64,000 nt of DNA from Streptomyces sp. NBC_00178 (GCF_036206005.1 NZ_CP108143.1:6229501-6293500); one strand, 5' to 3'; shown: positions 51,715 to 60,034, numbered from the stretch's first letter. The notes: a model not told the origin generated them from the letters alone. Numbers and translations: made by a program.

Positions 51715-52508
51715 TTGGGCGTCGCCTTCCGTAAGGCCCGCCAGGTGGGCGGGTCGATGACTCCGTTGACGATCAGCCCGTTCCGCTTCTGCAGGTACTC
51801 GACCGCTCGCCGCGTCTTCGGACCGAAGATGCCGTCGATCTCACCTGGTGCGGCACCCGACCGGCGCAGCAGGCACTGCGCCTCGGCGACTTCGAGCCCC
51901 ACCTGGGTGTTGGACAGGAGGACGTCCGTTGCCGGGCTCAGGCTCGCGTGCCAGCGGCCGTCCCGCTGCGCCGGCCGACAGGTGTAGATGACCGGCACCA
52001 GGGACGCCGACACGGTGGCCGGGGCCGTCGCGACGGCATCGCCGCGGTCGTGCGCGAGCTCGGCACGGGCCTCGGTGAGCCGCACGGCCAGCAGGAGTGC
52101 CGCCGACACGGACAGCGCCGTGACCACGGCACCCGCCGTGACCGCGGCGCGCAGGTGGCGCCGGTGCGGATGCCGCGCCGTGGGGGCGGGTTCCGGTGCC
52201 GCGGACCGGTCCTCGGGGGTGCCGGCGGTGACCACCCCTCCCTCCGCCCAGCGTTGGGCGGCGATCTCGTGCATGACCAGCAGCCGGGCCGGATCGTCAC
52301 CCTCGAGGCGGGCCAGCACCTCGACGGCTTCCCGGGGCGGCAGAGACCTGCCGTTCAGATACCGCTGCCACGACTTCGCGCTGTACCCGGTCTTCGCGGC
52401 CAGTTGCCGTGTGCTCAGTTCGTTGTGGTCCTTCAGCCTGCGCAGTCGCACGATCAGTTGGTGGACGTGTGGATGCAGGTCTGCGGGCAGTACCTTCCAG
52501 CGCGACAC
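51711..52508 (-). CDS. membrane-anchored HTH protein with peptidoglycan-binding domain; contains a TTA codon
   Basis: A 265-residue protein. Helix-turn-helix at about 20-65 (LSTRQLAAKTGYSAKSWQRYLNGR), linker, membrane helix about 119-143 (LRAAVTAGAVVTALSVSAALLLA), then an outer peptidoglycan-binding domain 1 (about 192-262, VAEAQCLLRRSG, IDGIFGPKTRRAVEYLQ). It could sense the cell wall and signal to DNA. The eighth codon from the end, TTA at 51732-51734, is rare in Streptomyces and makes translation depend on the bldA tRNA. GTG 52508 is preferred; no strong ribosome site, and the frame extends to 52571. Coupled to the downstream DUF2690 gene through a GTGA overlap. Confidence 0.78.
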   Translation of the reverse strand: MSRWKVLPADLHPHVHQLIVRLRRLKDHNELSTRQLAAKTGYSAKSWQRYLNGRSLPPREAVEVLARLEGDDPARLLVMHEIAAQRWAEGGVVTAGTPEDRSAAPEPAPTARHPHRRHLRAAVTAGAVVTALSVSAALLLAVRLTEARAELAHDRGDAVATAPATVSASLVPVIYTCRPAQRDGRWHASLSPATDVLLSNTQVGLEVAEAQCLLRRSGAAPGEIDGIFGPKTRRAVEYLQKRNGLIVNGVIDPPTWRALRKATPK

Positions 52509-52676
52509 ACTTCCCCCACTCGCGAACGGGACCGCAGGCCCGGCCCTCCGTGTCCCGCCCCTATTCTGCACCAGCTGCCACGGTCCCTGAGGTGAACCGG
52601 TTCTGACACTTCATCAGTCATCGGCGCTCACGCCGCAGTTTCGCCACAGGGACCCGGATGCCGGCATCCCCGCAGG

Positions 52677-53162
52677 TCAGTGCGACGGTCGATGGGCCGG
52701 GTCGGCTCCCAGCAGCACCGGCCAGTTCTGGTCGGCCGCCCAGTCGCCGAAGCGGTGCCAGCCGACCTCCGGGTAGTCGCGGCGCAGCCCGGCGACGTCG
52801 ACATCGAGTCCGGAGCCGGCGAAGTACGCGAACATGGCGGCCAGATCGGCCGAGTGCTTGCGTACGTACGCCAGTGGGACCTCGTGGTGCGAGGTCGGGC
52901 GGCCGGTGGCCGAGGCGAGAGTCTGCGCGATCTGTGCCGGGGTGAGTTCGTCGGAGGCCAGGTCGATGCGGCGGCCGTTGAATTCCTCCCTGCGGTCGAG
53001 GACCAGTGCGGCGAACGCGCCGATGTCCTGTGCGGCGATGAGGGCCAGGGGGCGGTCAGCGGGCATGGGCCATGCGAAGGTGCCCTCGCGCAGGCCGTCG
53101 AGGGTCCATCCGGTGGCGTAGTTGTCCATGAAAGCCGCGGGGGCGATCACTGTCCAGGGGCC
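52677..53162 (-). pseudogene. NmrA-like reductase remnant, N-terminus missing
   Basis: The minus-strand frame reads like the C-terminal two-thirds of an NmrA-family protein: GPWTVIAPAAFMDNYATGW, ALIAAQDIGAFAALVL, RRIDLASDELTPAQIAQTL and PEVGWHRFGDWAADQNWPV. It lacks the Rossmann start (VTGATG) that should precede PWTVIAP by about 110-130 residues. The open frame continues upstream to 53255 only as sequence unrelated to the family. The break falls at about 53160, where a plus-strand remnant of another gene begins, so a deletion is likely. Confidence 0.65.
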
Positions 53163-53324
53163 CGGGTCGCCGCCGTGTGGGACGACCTCGGCGCCGGCCG
53201 GCGGGTGCTGCTCGAAGGGCACTCCGACGACGAACTCGACGTCATCACCCGCCATGTGCGCCGGGCGCGCGACCTCAGTCAGGCCCAGATGGAACTTCTG
53301 CGTGCGCGGCCCAGGCCGGAGTGA
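53163..53324 (+). pseudogene. C-terminal remnant of a regulator-like protein
   Basis: The plus-strand frame ending at TGA 53322-53324 reads RVAAVWDDLGAGRRVLLEG, then HSDDELDVITRHVRRARDL and a short tail. This resembles the last helices of a MarR-like regulator. No start codon or DNA-binding domain precedes it, and it begins exactly where the NmrA remnant on the other strand breaks off. Probably the 3' end of a gene once divergent from that reductase. The family call is tentative. Confidence 0.45.
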
Positions 53325-53394
53325 GTGCGTGTGCGGCGGTGGTGGGCCTCAGGGTCCGGGCGGGGCGGACCGCTCGTCCGGGCATTCCCTTGTC

Positions 53395-53418
53395 GGGGCC
53401 GGGGCCGGGGCCGGGGCC
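53395..53418. repeat. four GGGGCC hexanucleotide repeats
   Basis: Four exact GGGGCC units in a row; capable of G-quadruplex formation. Located in the degraded intergenic stretch. Confidence 0.85.
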
Positions 53419-53554
53419 GTGTGGCCCGCGTGCGGCGATCCTCCACCGGTCATCGCCCCGCTCGTAGTTCCCGGCCGACGTGGTGCGCAGGGCCGTCCGG
53501 CCCGTGGAGCGGCCTATCGGCGTTGCGTTGCGCGGCGTCAGGGGGCGTCGCCGC

Positions 53555-53890
53555 TCACGACTCGGTCTCGGCGGACGCGCCGGGATGCGCCTTCCGGCCG
53601 TGGTTGCGGATGCTGGCCGGAGCGCCGACGTATGTGCACGAGGGGCACTCGGCCCATGCGCCGACCGTGACCGCCCGGGTGGTGACGGAGTGGCCGGGCC
53701 CGTAGCCGTGCCCGTGCAGCAACTGGGCCACTGAGGCCCCGTATTCAGCTGCCAGGAGAGCGGCTTCGGCCACCTTGTCGTGGCCTGGAGCGGAGAAGGA
53801 TCCGGTTCCGACCCTGGTGCTGCAGCCGCACCAGCAGGTGCCCGTCGCGGTGAGGGGGGAAGGGGCTTCGAGGTCATGGACACAAGTCAA
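53555..53890 (-). CDS. small cysteine-rich protein with a C2H2-type zinc finger
   Basis: A 111-residue protein if read from TTG 53890. Near the N-terminus is a Cys cluster CWCGC (Cys19, 21, 23) followed by SFSAPGHDKVAEAALLAAEYG, then LLHGHGYGP. The C-terminal part has ECPSCTYVGAPASIRNHGRKAH: Cys82-x2-Cys85-x11-His97-x4-His102, the spacing of a C2H2 zinc finger. The frame is open upstream to an ATG at 54064, but that part looks non-conserved. No strong ribosome site was found, so the start is uncertain. It may bind DNA or RNA. I recall similar CxCGC...GHD proteins in Streptomyces without known function. Confidence 0.6.
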   Translation of the reverse strand: MTCVHDLEAPSPLTATGTCWCGCSTRVGTGSFSAPGHDKVAEAALLAAEYGASVAQLLHGHGYGPGHSVTTRAVTVGAWAECPSCTYVGAPASIRNHGRKAHPGASAETES

Positions 53891-54074
53891 GTCAGGGGCG
53901 CCTGCGCTCCTGGGCGTTTGCGGAATCTGCCGGATCACGGCGTCGCGGGCGGGCGGTGCGTGGGGGACTCGCGTAGGCGTGCGGCACCAAGCTTTCCGAG
54001 CGCGTGGTCGACGTTGTGAACGTCCACGCCCGGTCGATGTCACGATCCGTGCCCATGGCCTCACGCAAACTCCC

Positions 54075-54080
54075 TATAGT
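54075..54080 (+). promoter_or_regulatory. candidate -10 element of the P450 operon
   Basis: TATAGT is the best -10-like hexamer in the 249-base gap before the P450 genes, 60 bases from the start codon. No matching -35 at 17-18 bases was recognised. Confidence 0.3.
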
Positions 54081-54139
54081 GGTGCCGCGTTGATCGTCTG
54101 GCCCCCAACGCGCGATGCCGTCTTCGAGGAGTCCGTACG

Positions 54140-55435
54140 ATGACGAACCCGCTCTTATCCGGCGTGCCCGCGTCCGCCGGAGGCTGCCCCGCGCACGCCG
54201 CGACCGCCCCCGTTCCCCTCGGCGGAACCGGGTTCGACATCGAACCGCAGGCTCTGTACCGGAGCGTGCGCCACTCGCACGGGCCCGTCGTGCCCGTCGA
54301 GCTCCCCGGCGGTCTCCCGGCCTGGCTGGTCGTCGGATACCACGAGCTCCATCAGGTGGCCAGTGACGGCGAGCTCTTCCCGAGGGACGCCGGCCTGTGG
54401 AACCAGTGGGAGCACGTGCCCGAGGACTGGCCCCTGCTTCCCATGATCGGCCGCCCCGTGCCGTCCATCCGCTTCACCGCGGGCGCCGAGCACCGGCGCC
54501 ACTCCGCGATGGTGGTGCCCGCGCTGGAAGCCGTCGATCCGTTCGAGATCCGCGGCCACTGCGAGCGGCTGGCCGACCGGCTCGTGGACTCCGTGTGCGC
54601 CCGGGGCACGGCGGATCTCGTCGGCGAGTTCGCCGAGCCCCTCCCCGTGATGGTGCTCTCCCGCCTCGTCGGCTTCCCGGACGCGGAGGCGGCGGCCATC
54701 GCGCGCGCCCTGAAGGACGTCGCCGACGGCGGTCCTCGGGCCCAGGAGGCGTACAGCCGCTTCGGCGACTTCATGCGACGGCTGGTCGCGGTCAAGCGGA
54801 TCCTGCCCGGTGACGACATCACGTCCCGGATGCTCGCCCACCCGGAGCCCTTCACCGACGAGGAGTACGCGCTCGACCTGATGGCCGTCACCGCGGCCGG
54901 CCACCTCACCACGGCCGACTGGATCAGCAACTCGCTGCGGCTGATGCTCACCGAGGACCGGTTCGCCCAGTCCCTCGCCGGGGGGCGGCGCGGTATCGGC
55001 GACGCGATGAACGAGGTCCTGTGGGAGGAGAGCCCCACCCAGATCCTCGCCGGGCGGTGGGCGGTCCGCGACACCCGGCTCGGCGGGCGGGACATCCGCG
55101 AGGGGGACATGCTCCTGCTCGGCCTGGGCGCAGCCAACACCGACCCGCTGATACGCCAGGACCTCGGCTCCGGCGGGGCCGGTCACCATGCGGGCAACGG
55201 TTCGCACCTGGCGTTCGGTCACGGCGAGTACCGCTGCCCGTTCCCCGCCCAGGAGATCGCGGAGACCATCGCCCGTACCGGGATCGAGGTGCTCCTCGAC
55301 CGGCTTCCCGATCTCGAACCGGCGGTCCCACCACAGGATCTCGTCCGCAGGCCGTCCGTGTTCGTGCGTGGGACGGACGCGCTCCCCGTTCGTTTCTCCC
55401 CAGCCGCCGCACACTCGACAGGAGCCCCGCTGTGA
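54140..55435 (+). CDS. cytochrome P450 lacking the ExxR arginine (CYP157-like); TTA at codon 6
   Basis: A 431-residue P450. The heme-ligand Cys is Cys366 in FGHGEYRCPFPAQE. The I-helix AAGHLTTADW has the A/G-x-x-T oxygen-binding pattern. In the K-helix, where P450s have Glu-x-x-Arg, this protein has E292-V-L-W295, so the Arg is replaced by Trp. This loss is known for the Streptomyces CYP157 family (EQSLW in CYP157C1). Codon 6 is TTA (54155-54157), so expression should need the bldA tRNA. GAGGAG lies about 9 bases upstream of ATG. It overlaps the next P450 by GTGA, like CYP157/CYP154 pairs, but no conservon (cvnABCD) genes precede it. Substrate unknown. Confidence 0.88.
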   Translation: MTNPLLSGVPASAGGCPAHAATAPVPLGGTGFDIEPQALYRSVRHSHGPVVPVELPGGLPAWLVVGYHELHQVASDGELFPRDAGLWNQWEHVPEDWPLLPMIGRPVPSIRFTAGAEHRRHSAMVVPALEAVDPFEIRGHCERLADRLVDSVCARGTADLVGEFAEPLPVMVLSRLVGFPDAEAAAIARALKDVADGGPRAQEAYSRFGDFMRRLVAVKRILPGDDITSRMLAHPEPFTDEEYALDLMAVTAAGHLTTADWISNSLRLMLTEDRFAQSLAGGRRGIGDAMNEVLWEESPTQILAGRWAVRDTRLGGRDIREGDMLLLGLGAANTDPLIRQDLGSGGAGHHAGNGSHLAFGHGEYRCPFPAQEIAETIARTGIEVLLDRLPDLEPAVPPQDLVRRPSVFVRGTDALPVRFSPAAAHSTGAPL

Positions 55436-56655
55436 CATGCCCGTACGAGACGGTGGCCATCGACCCCCTGGTCCGGGACCTCGACGGCGAGACCGAGCGG
55501 CTGCGCGAGGCCGCCCCGCTCGCCCGGATCGAGCTGCTCGGGGTGCCCGCCTGGACCGTCACCCGGTACGCCGAAGCCAGGCGCCTCCTGGTCGACCCCC
55601 GGCTGGTGAAGGATCTGGACGCGTGGGGTCTCTGGCAGAGCGGCGAGGTCACCCACGCCTGGCCGCTGATCGGCATGATCGACGCGGGGCGTTCCATGTT
55701 CACTGTGGACGGGGAGGAGCACCGGCGCCTGCGCACGAAGACCTCGCAGGCGCTCACCCCGCGCCGGCTGGAGGCCGTCCGGCCCGCCATCGAGAAGTTC
55801 ACCGACGAACTCCTGGACGTACTCGCGGAACAGGGCGCTCACGGAGCCGTCGACCTCAAGGCCGTGTTCGCCCAGCCGCTCCCGATGCGCGTGGTCGGTC
55901 TCCTGATGGGCGTGGACGAGGCGCTGCACCCCATGCTGACCCGGCAGTACAAGGCGTTCTTCTCGATGCTCACCCCGCACGAGGAGCGTCTCGCCCTGCT
56001 CGCCGAACTCGACGACTTCTACACCGAATTGGTGCGGGAGAAGACCGCGCACCCCACCGACGACCTCACCAGCGCGCTGATCCTCGCCGACGAGGGAGGC
56101 GAGCCGCTCACCGAGGAGGAGGTCGTCGGGAACCTCAAGGCCATGGTGGCCGCAGGGCACGAGACGACGATCGGGCTCGTGCTCAACGCCGTACGCGCCC
56201 TCCTCGCCCACCCCGACCAGCTGAGGATGGTGCTGGACGGCGAGGTCGCGTGGGAGGCGGTGATCGAGGAGACGCTGCGCTGGGACACGCCCACCACGCA
56301 CCTGCTGATGCGTTTCGCCACCGAGGACATACAGCTCGGCGAGCAGGTGATAGCCAGGGGGGAGGGAGTGGTGATCTCCTACCGTGCCATCGGACGCGAC
56401 ACCGCCCACCACGGGGACGGCGCCGGCACCTTCGACATCACCAGGCCGATGCCGATACGGCACATGACCTTCGGCCACGGTCCCCACATCTGCCCCGGCG
56501 CCGCGCTGTCCCGGGTGGAGGCCGGGATCGCGCTGCCCGCGCTGTTCGGGCGTTTCCCCGGGCTGCGACTCGCGATCCGGGACGACGAGATCCGCAGGCT
56601 TCCGGTGATGACGCAGAACGACGTGGAGGCCTTCCCGGTCCTGCTGCACGGGTGA
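55432..56655 (+). CDS. cytochrome P450 (CYP154-like)
   Basis: A 407-residue P450 with all usual motifs. I-helix MVAAGHETTIGLVLNAVRAL; K-helix E280-T-L-R283 followed by WDTPTTHLLMRFATED; heme loop FGHGPHICPGAALSRVE with Cys354. FTVDGEEHRRLRTKTSQALTPRRLEAVRP is the typical C-helix region. GTG 55432 overlaps the upstream P450's stop and has AGGAG about 8 bases upstream, so the pair is translationally coupled and both depend on the TTA-containing first gene being translated well. CYP154 enzymes hydroxylate steroids, macrolides or terpenes; here the substrate is open. A hairpin terminator follows. Confidence 0.9.
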   Translation: MTCPYETVAIDPLVRDLDGETERLREAAPLARIELLGVPAWTVTRYAEARRLLVDPRLVKDLDAWGLWQSGEVTHAWPLIGMIDAGRSMFTVDGEEHRRLRTKTSQALTPRRLEAVRPAIEKFTDELLDVLAEQGAHGAVDLKAVFAQPLPMRVVGLLMGVDEALHPMLTRQYKAFFSMLTPHEERLALLAELDDFYTELVREKTAHPTDDLTSALILADEGGEPLTEEEVVGNLKAMVAAGHETTIGLVLNAVRALLAHPDQLRMVLDGEVAWEAVIEETLRWDTPTTHLLMRFATEDIQLGEQVIARGEGVVISYRAIGRDTAHHGDGAGTFDITRPMPIRHMTFGHGPHICPGAALSRVEAGIALPALFGRFPGLRLAIRDDEIRRLPVMTQNDVEAFPVLLHG

Positions 56656-56759
56656 CGGGCCGCCGTGCCCCGCCGACGACGTGGCGGCGCCGGACGGACG
56701 CTTTTGCCGAACACGACGTCGCGACCCGGCAACCTTCCGGGCCGTGGCGGCGACCAAGG

Positions 56760-56805
56760 GGTGTCCGTGCGGCCTCACCTGGCCGGGTGAGGCCGCACGG
56801 ACACC
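56760..56805 (+). terminator. terminator of the P450 operon, 20-base perfect arms
   Basis: Arms 56760-56779 and 56786-56805 are exact reverse complements around a 6-base loop, 105 bases after the second P450 stop. Confidence 0.8.
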
Positions 56806-57094
56806 TGGCCGCGCGGAAGGGCCGCCCAGCGCGGCACCGCCGCATCGTGCGAGTCCTCGCGTGCGGGGCCCGGCCTCCTTCCGGCCGGAAGCTTCGGCTC
56901 ATGGCGGCGAACCGACGCGGGACGGGCTGGACACCTTCGGCGTCCTGAGTCACTGTGAGGCGGCGAAAGCCGTCCTCCGGGGCGGCCCGGCCATCTCGCG
57001 AGGTGACCGGACCGGGTGCGAGGCGAGCGATCGAGACCTGCAGAGGCGCTCACCGGCCCCCGTTGCGCTCGCCGTCTGCCGGGGGAGAAGCCGC
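56806..57094. other. intergenic stretch with a possible P450-like fragment
   Basis: No intact gene. In the frame of the downstream regulator, 56918-57013 reads DGLDTFGVLSHCEAAKAVLR then GGPAISRGDRTG, which looks like the B-helix region of a P450 but has no start, ribosome site or continuation. It may be a decayed gene fragment. The ribosome site of the next gene (GGGGGAG) lies at 57080-57086. Confidence 0.3.
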
Positions 57095-58219
57095 ATGGTC
57101 ACGCTTGCCGAGGTCGCCCAGCACGCCGGAGTCTCGGCGAGCACGGTGAGCTATGTCCTCAGCGGGAAACGGCCGATCTCCGCCGCCACCCGGGAGCGCG
57201 TGCGGGACAGCATCCAGCAGTTGGGCTACCACCCCAACGCCGGCGCGCGGGCACTCGCCAGCAGCAGGTCCAACATCATCGCGCTGATGGTGCCGCTGCG
57301 CACCGACATGTACGTGCCGGTCATGATGGAGATCGCCATGGCCGTCGCCACAGGTGCACGCCGGCACGGCTACGACGTCCTGCTCCTCACCGGGGAGGAG
57401 GGCCCCGCGGCCGTCCGGCGCATCGCGGGGAGTTCCCTGGCCGACGCGATGATCCTCATGGACGTCGAGCTGCGGGACGAACGGCTGCCGCTGCTCCGCG
57501 AATCGGGCCGGACCGCGGTCCTCATCGGGCTGCCCGCCGACGCCTCGGGGCTGACCTGCGTCGACCTGGACTTCGAGGCCACGGGAGCGCTCTGTGTGGA
57601 CCACCTCGCGGGCCTCGGCCACCGCGAGGTCGCGGTGATCGGGGAGGCCCCCGCCGTCTACGAGCGCCACACCGGCTTCGCCGAGCGCACCGTGGACGGC
57701 ATTCGGGCGCGGGCCCGCGAGACGGGCACCCGCATCCTGCACCGGCCCTGCGAGGGCGGCTACGCGGCGACGGCGGGCACCCTCGCGCGGATCTTCGACG
57801 AGCGGCCGGACACGACCGGGTTCATCGTCCAGAACGAGGCGGCCGTCGAGCCCCTGCTCAACCTCCTCCAGCAGCAGGGGCGGGCGGTGCCTGAGGACGT
57901 CTCCGTGGTGGGGGTCTGCCCCGATCAGGTGGCCACACAGGCGTCGGTGCGCCTCACCGCCGTCGCCATTCCGGCTCAGGAGATGGGGCGCCGCGCGGTG
58001 GAGCAGGTGATGGCCGAACTCGCGGGACGCGAGGAGGACGTGGTCGAACTGCTGGATCCCGTCCTGACGGCCCGCGCGAGCACGGGCCCCGCCCCGGTCC
58101 GACGCGACACCCGCCCCGCCACCACGTCGCCGAGCCAGGCGTACGGGCCCCGCCGCTCTCCGGTGAACACGTCGCGGGTCCCGACCCCGACGCGCGACGG
58201 GTGCCCGGGCCCCACGTGA
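57095..58219 (+). CDS. LacI-family regulator upstream of the betaine operon
   Basis: A 374-residue LacI/GalR protein. The helix-turn-helix is TLAEVAQHAGVSASTVSYVL with hinge helix YHPNAGARALASSRSN. The effector domain includes IIALMVPLRTDMYVPVMMEI, AMILMDVELRDERLPLL, VDLDFEATGALCVDHLAGLGHREVAVIG and EDVSVVGVCPDQVA. A Pro/Thr/Arg-rich tail of about 35 residues after position 340 is unusual for the family and may be disordered. GGGAG precedes ATG 57095. It reads in the same direction as the choline/betaine genes 280 bases downstream and may control them, but its target is unproven. Confidence 0.87.
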   Translation: MVTLAEVAQHAGVSASTVSYVLSGKRPISAATRERVRDSIQQLGYHPNAGARALASSRSNIIALMVPLRTDMYVPVMMEIAMAVATGARRHGYDVLLLTGEEGPAAVRRIAGSSLADAMILMDVELRDERLPLLRESGRTAVLIGLPADASGLTCVDLDFEATGALCVDHLAGLGHREVAVIGEAPAVYERHTGFAERTVDGIRARARETGTRILHRPCEGGYAATAGTLARIFDERPDTTGFIVQNEAAVEPLLNLLQQQGRAVPEDVSVVGVCPDQVATQASVRLTAVAIPAQEMGRRAVEQVMAELAGREEDVVELLDPVLTARASTGPAPVRRDTRPATTSPSQAYGPRRSPVNTSRVPTPTRDGCPGPT

Positions 58220-58352
58220 CGCCGGCCCGCCAGGCCTTCACGGAGAGTGCTCCCGTGTGTACGTCCGCGGGGCGCCGCCCCACGCGGGTACCGAAGGGTC
58301 CTGTGCGGGGCCCGGGTACCCCGTCGGCGGGGGGTGTCGGCAGTGAGTCACA

Positions 58353-58365
58353 TCACCCAGGGTGA
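58353..58365. promoter_or_regulatory. 13-base palindrome upstream of the betaine operon
   Basis: TCACCC-A-GGGTGA is a perfect palindrome with a one-base centre, 137 bases before the aldehyde dehydrogenase start, beside a less GC-rich patch (GAATTTC). A possible operator; no match to the CG-centred LacI consensus, so another regulator is possible. Confidence 0.4.
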
Positions 58366-58501
58366 ATTTCTCGGCATACATTCCGCCGGACCGGAGAGGT
58401 GTCCGGGCTGCTGGTGTGGCCCCCATCCCGGTCCACCGGCGCGGAACAGTGCTCGGCCGGACCGGTGCGGAGCAACTCAGGCACGGAAGGCAGATCGCTA
58501 C

Positions 58502-60034
58502 ATGTCGGCTCACCTCTCGTCGGCCAGTCCGGCGGCGGCACCGGAGACCATCCACATCGACGGAACCTGGCGCGCCGCCGTCTCCGGCGCCACGCGCGAG
58601 ATCCTGGACCCCGCCGACGCCACCGTCCTGACCCTCGTCTCCGAGGGCGGCGCCGATGACACCGACGCCGCGGTGGCAGCCGCGCGCCGCGCCTTCGACG
58701 ACGGCCCCTGGCCCCACCGGCCCGTGGCCGAGCGGGCCGGACTCCTGCGCCGTGTCGCGGACCTCCTCCAGCGGGACCGCGAGGAGATCGCGATCACCGA
58801 GAGCCGTGACACGGGCAAGACCCTGGAGGAGGGCCGCGTCGACGTCGACGACGTGACCAACGCCTTCCGCTACTTCGCCGACCTCGTCATGAACGAGAGC
58901 GGCGGCAGGGTCGTCGACGCGGGCGACCCCGATGTGCACAGCGTCGTCGTGCACGAACCGGTCGGCGTCTGCGCCCTGATCGCCCCGTGGAACTACCCGC
59001 TGCTCCAGGCCAGCTGGAAGATCGCCCCGGCCCTCGCCGCCGGCAACACGTTCGTGCTCAAGCCCAGCGAGGTGACCCCGCTCTCCACCGTCCACCTGAT
59101 CCGGCTGCTCGCGGAGGCCGGGCTCCCCGCCGGGGCCGCCAACCTCGTCACCGGCGCGGGCGACCCCGTCGGCGCCAGGCTGTCCGAGCACCCGGACGTC
59201 GACATGGTCTCCTTCACCGGCGGTCTCGCCAGCGGTACGAAGGTGGCGCAAGCGGCCGCGCCCACCGTCAAGAAGGTCGCGCTGGAGCTGGGCGGCAAGA
59301 ACCCCAACGTCGTCTTCGCCGACGCCTGCGCCACCGAGAGCGGCTTCGACACCGCGGTCGACCAGGCGCTCAACGCCGCGTTCTTCCACAGCGGCCAGGT
59401 CTGCTCCGCCGGTGCCCGGCTGATCATCGAGGAGTCCGTCCGGGACCGCTTCGTCACCGAACTCGCCCGTCGCGCCGACGCGATCCGGCTGGGCCGGGGC
59501 ACCGTGGAGGGCGTCGAGTGCGGCCCGCTGGTCTCCGCGCAGCAACTCGCCAAGGTGGAGGCCTACGTGGCGTCCGCCCGTGAGGAGGGTGCGGTCGTCC
59601 GTTCCGGCGGTGCGCGCCCGGAACCCTCGGACATCCGGCCCGCCGGCGGCTACTTCTACCGTCCGACGGTCCTGGACGGCTGCCACCGCGGGATGAGGGT
59701 GGTCCGTGAGGAGACCTTCGGCCCGATCCTCACCGTCGAGACCTTCCGTACCGAGGAAGAAGCCATCACTCTGGCGAACGACACCGACTACGGTCTCGCC
59801 GGCGCCGTCTGGACCACCGACGCGGGCCGCGCCCGGCGCGTCGCCGGCCGGCTGCGGCACGGCACCGTCTGGATCAACGACTACCACCCCTACCTCCCGC
59901 AGGCCGAGTGGGGCGGATTCGGCAAGTCCGGCACCGGCCGCGAACTCGGCCCCACCGGACTCGCCGAGTACCGCGAGGCCAAGCACATCTACCAGAACCT
60001 CAACCCGCGCCCCCAGCGCTGGTTCGCCGGCTGA
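58502..60034 (+). CDS. betB: betaine aldehyde dehydrogenase
   Basis: A 510-residue aldehyde dehydrogenase. APWNYPLLQASWKIAPALAAGN binds the cofactor, SFTGGLASG and LELGGKNPNVVF contain the general-base Glu, and Cys301 in GQVCSAG is the nucleophile. NDYHPYLPQAEWGGFGKSGTGRELG near the end is typical of betaine aldehyde dehydrogenases. GGAAGG lies 11 bases before ATG 58502. Followed by a choline-dehydrogenase-type GMC enzyme and a betaine-type ABC transporter, so the reaction is probably betaine aldehyde to glycine betaine with NAD(P). This gives osmoprotection or feeds choline catabolism. Confidence 0.9.
   Translation: MSAHLSSASPAAAPETIHIDGTWRAAVSGATREILDPADATVLTLVSEGGADDTDAAVAAARRAFDDGPWPHRPVAERAGLLRRVADLLQRDREEIAITESRDTGKTLEEGRVDVDDVTNAFRYFADLVMNESGGRVVDAGDPDVHSVVVHEPVGVCALIAPWNYPLLQASWKIAPALAAGNTFVLKPSEVTPLSTVHLIRLLAEAGLPAGAANLVTGAGDPVGARLSEHPDVDMVSFTGGLASGTKVAQAAAPTVKKVALELGGKNPNVVFADACATESGFDTAVDQALNAAFFHSGQVCSAGARLIIEESVRDRFVTELARRADAIRLGRGTVEGVECGPLVSAQQLAKVEAYVASAREEGAVVRSGGARPEPSDIRPAGGYFYRPTVLDGCHRGMRVVREETFGPILTVETFRTEEEAITLANDTDYGLAGAVWTTDAGRARRVAGRLRHGTVWINDYHPYLPQAEWGGFGKSGTGRELGPTGLAEYREAKHIYQNLNPRPQRWFAG

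Noticed and set aside
53395..53418. GGGGCC repeats as a regulatory G-quadruplex.
   Set aside because: Only four units, in a decayed region without a nearby promoter; kept as a repeat only.
54140..56655. Considered as part of a conservon (cvnABCD plus P450s).
   Set aside because: No roadblock, histidine-kinase-like, DUF742 or small GTPase gene lies upstream; only the P450 pair is present.
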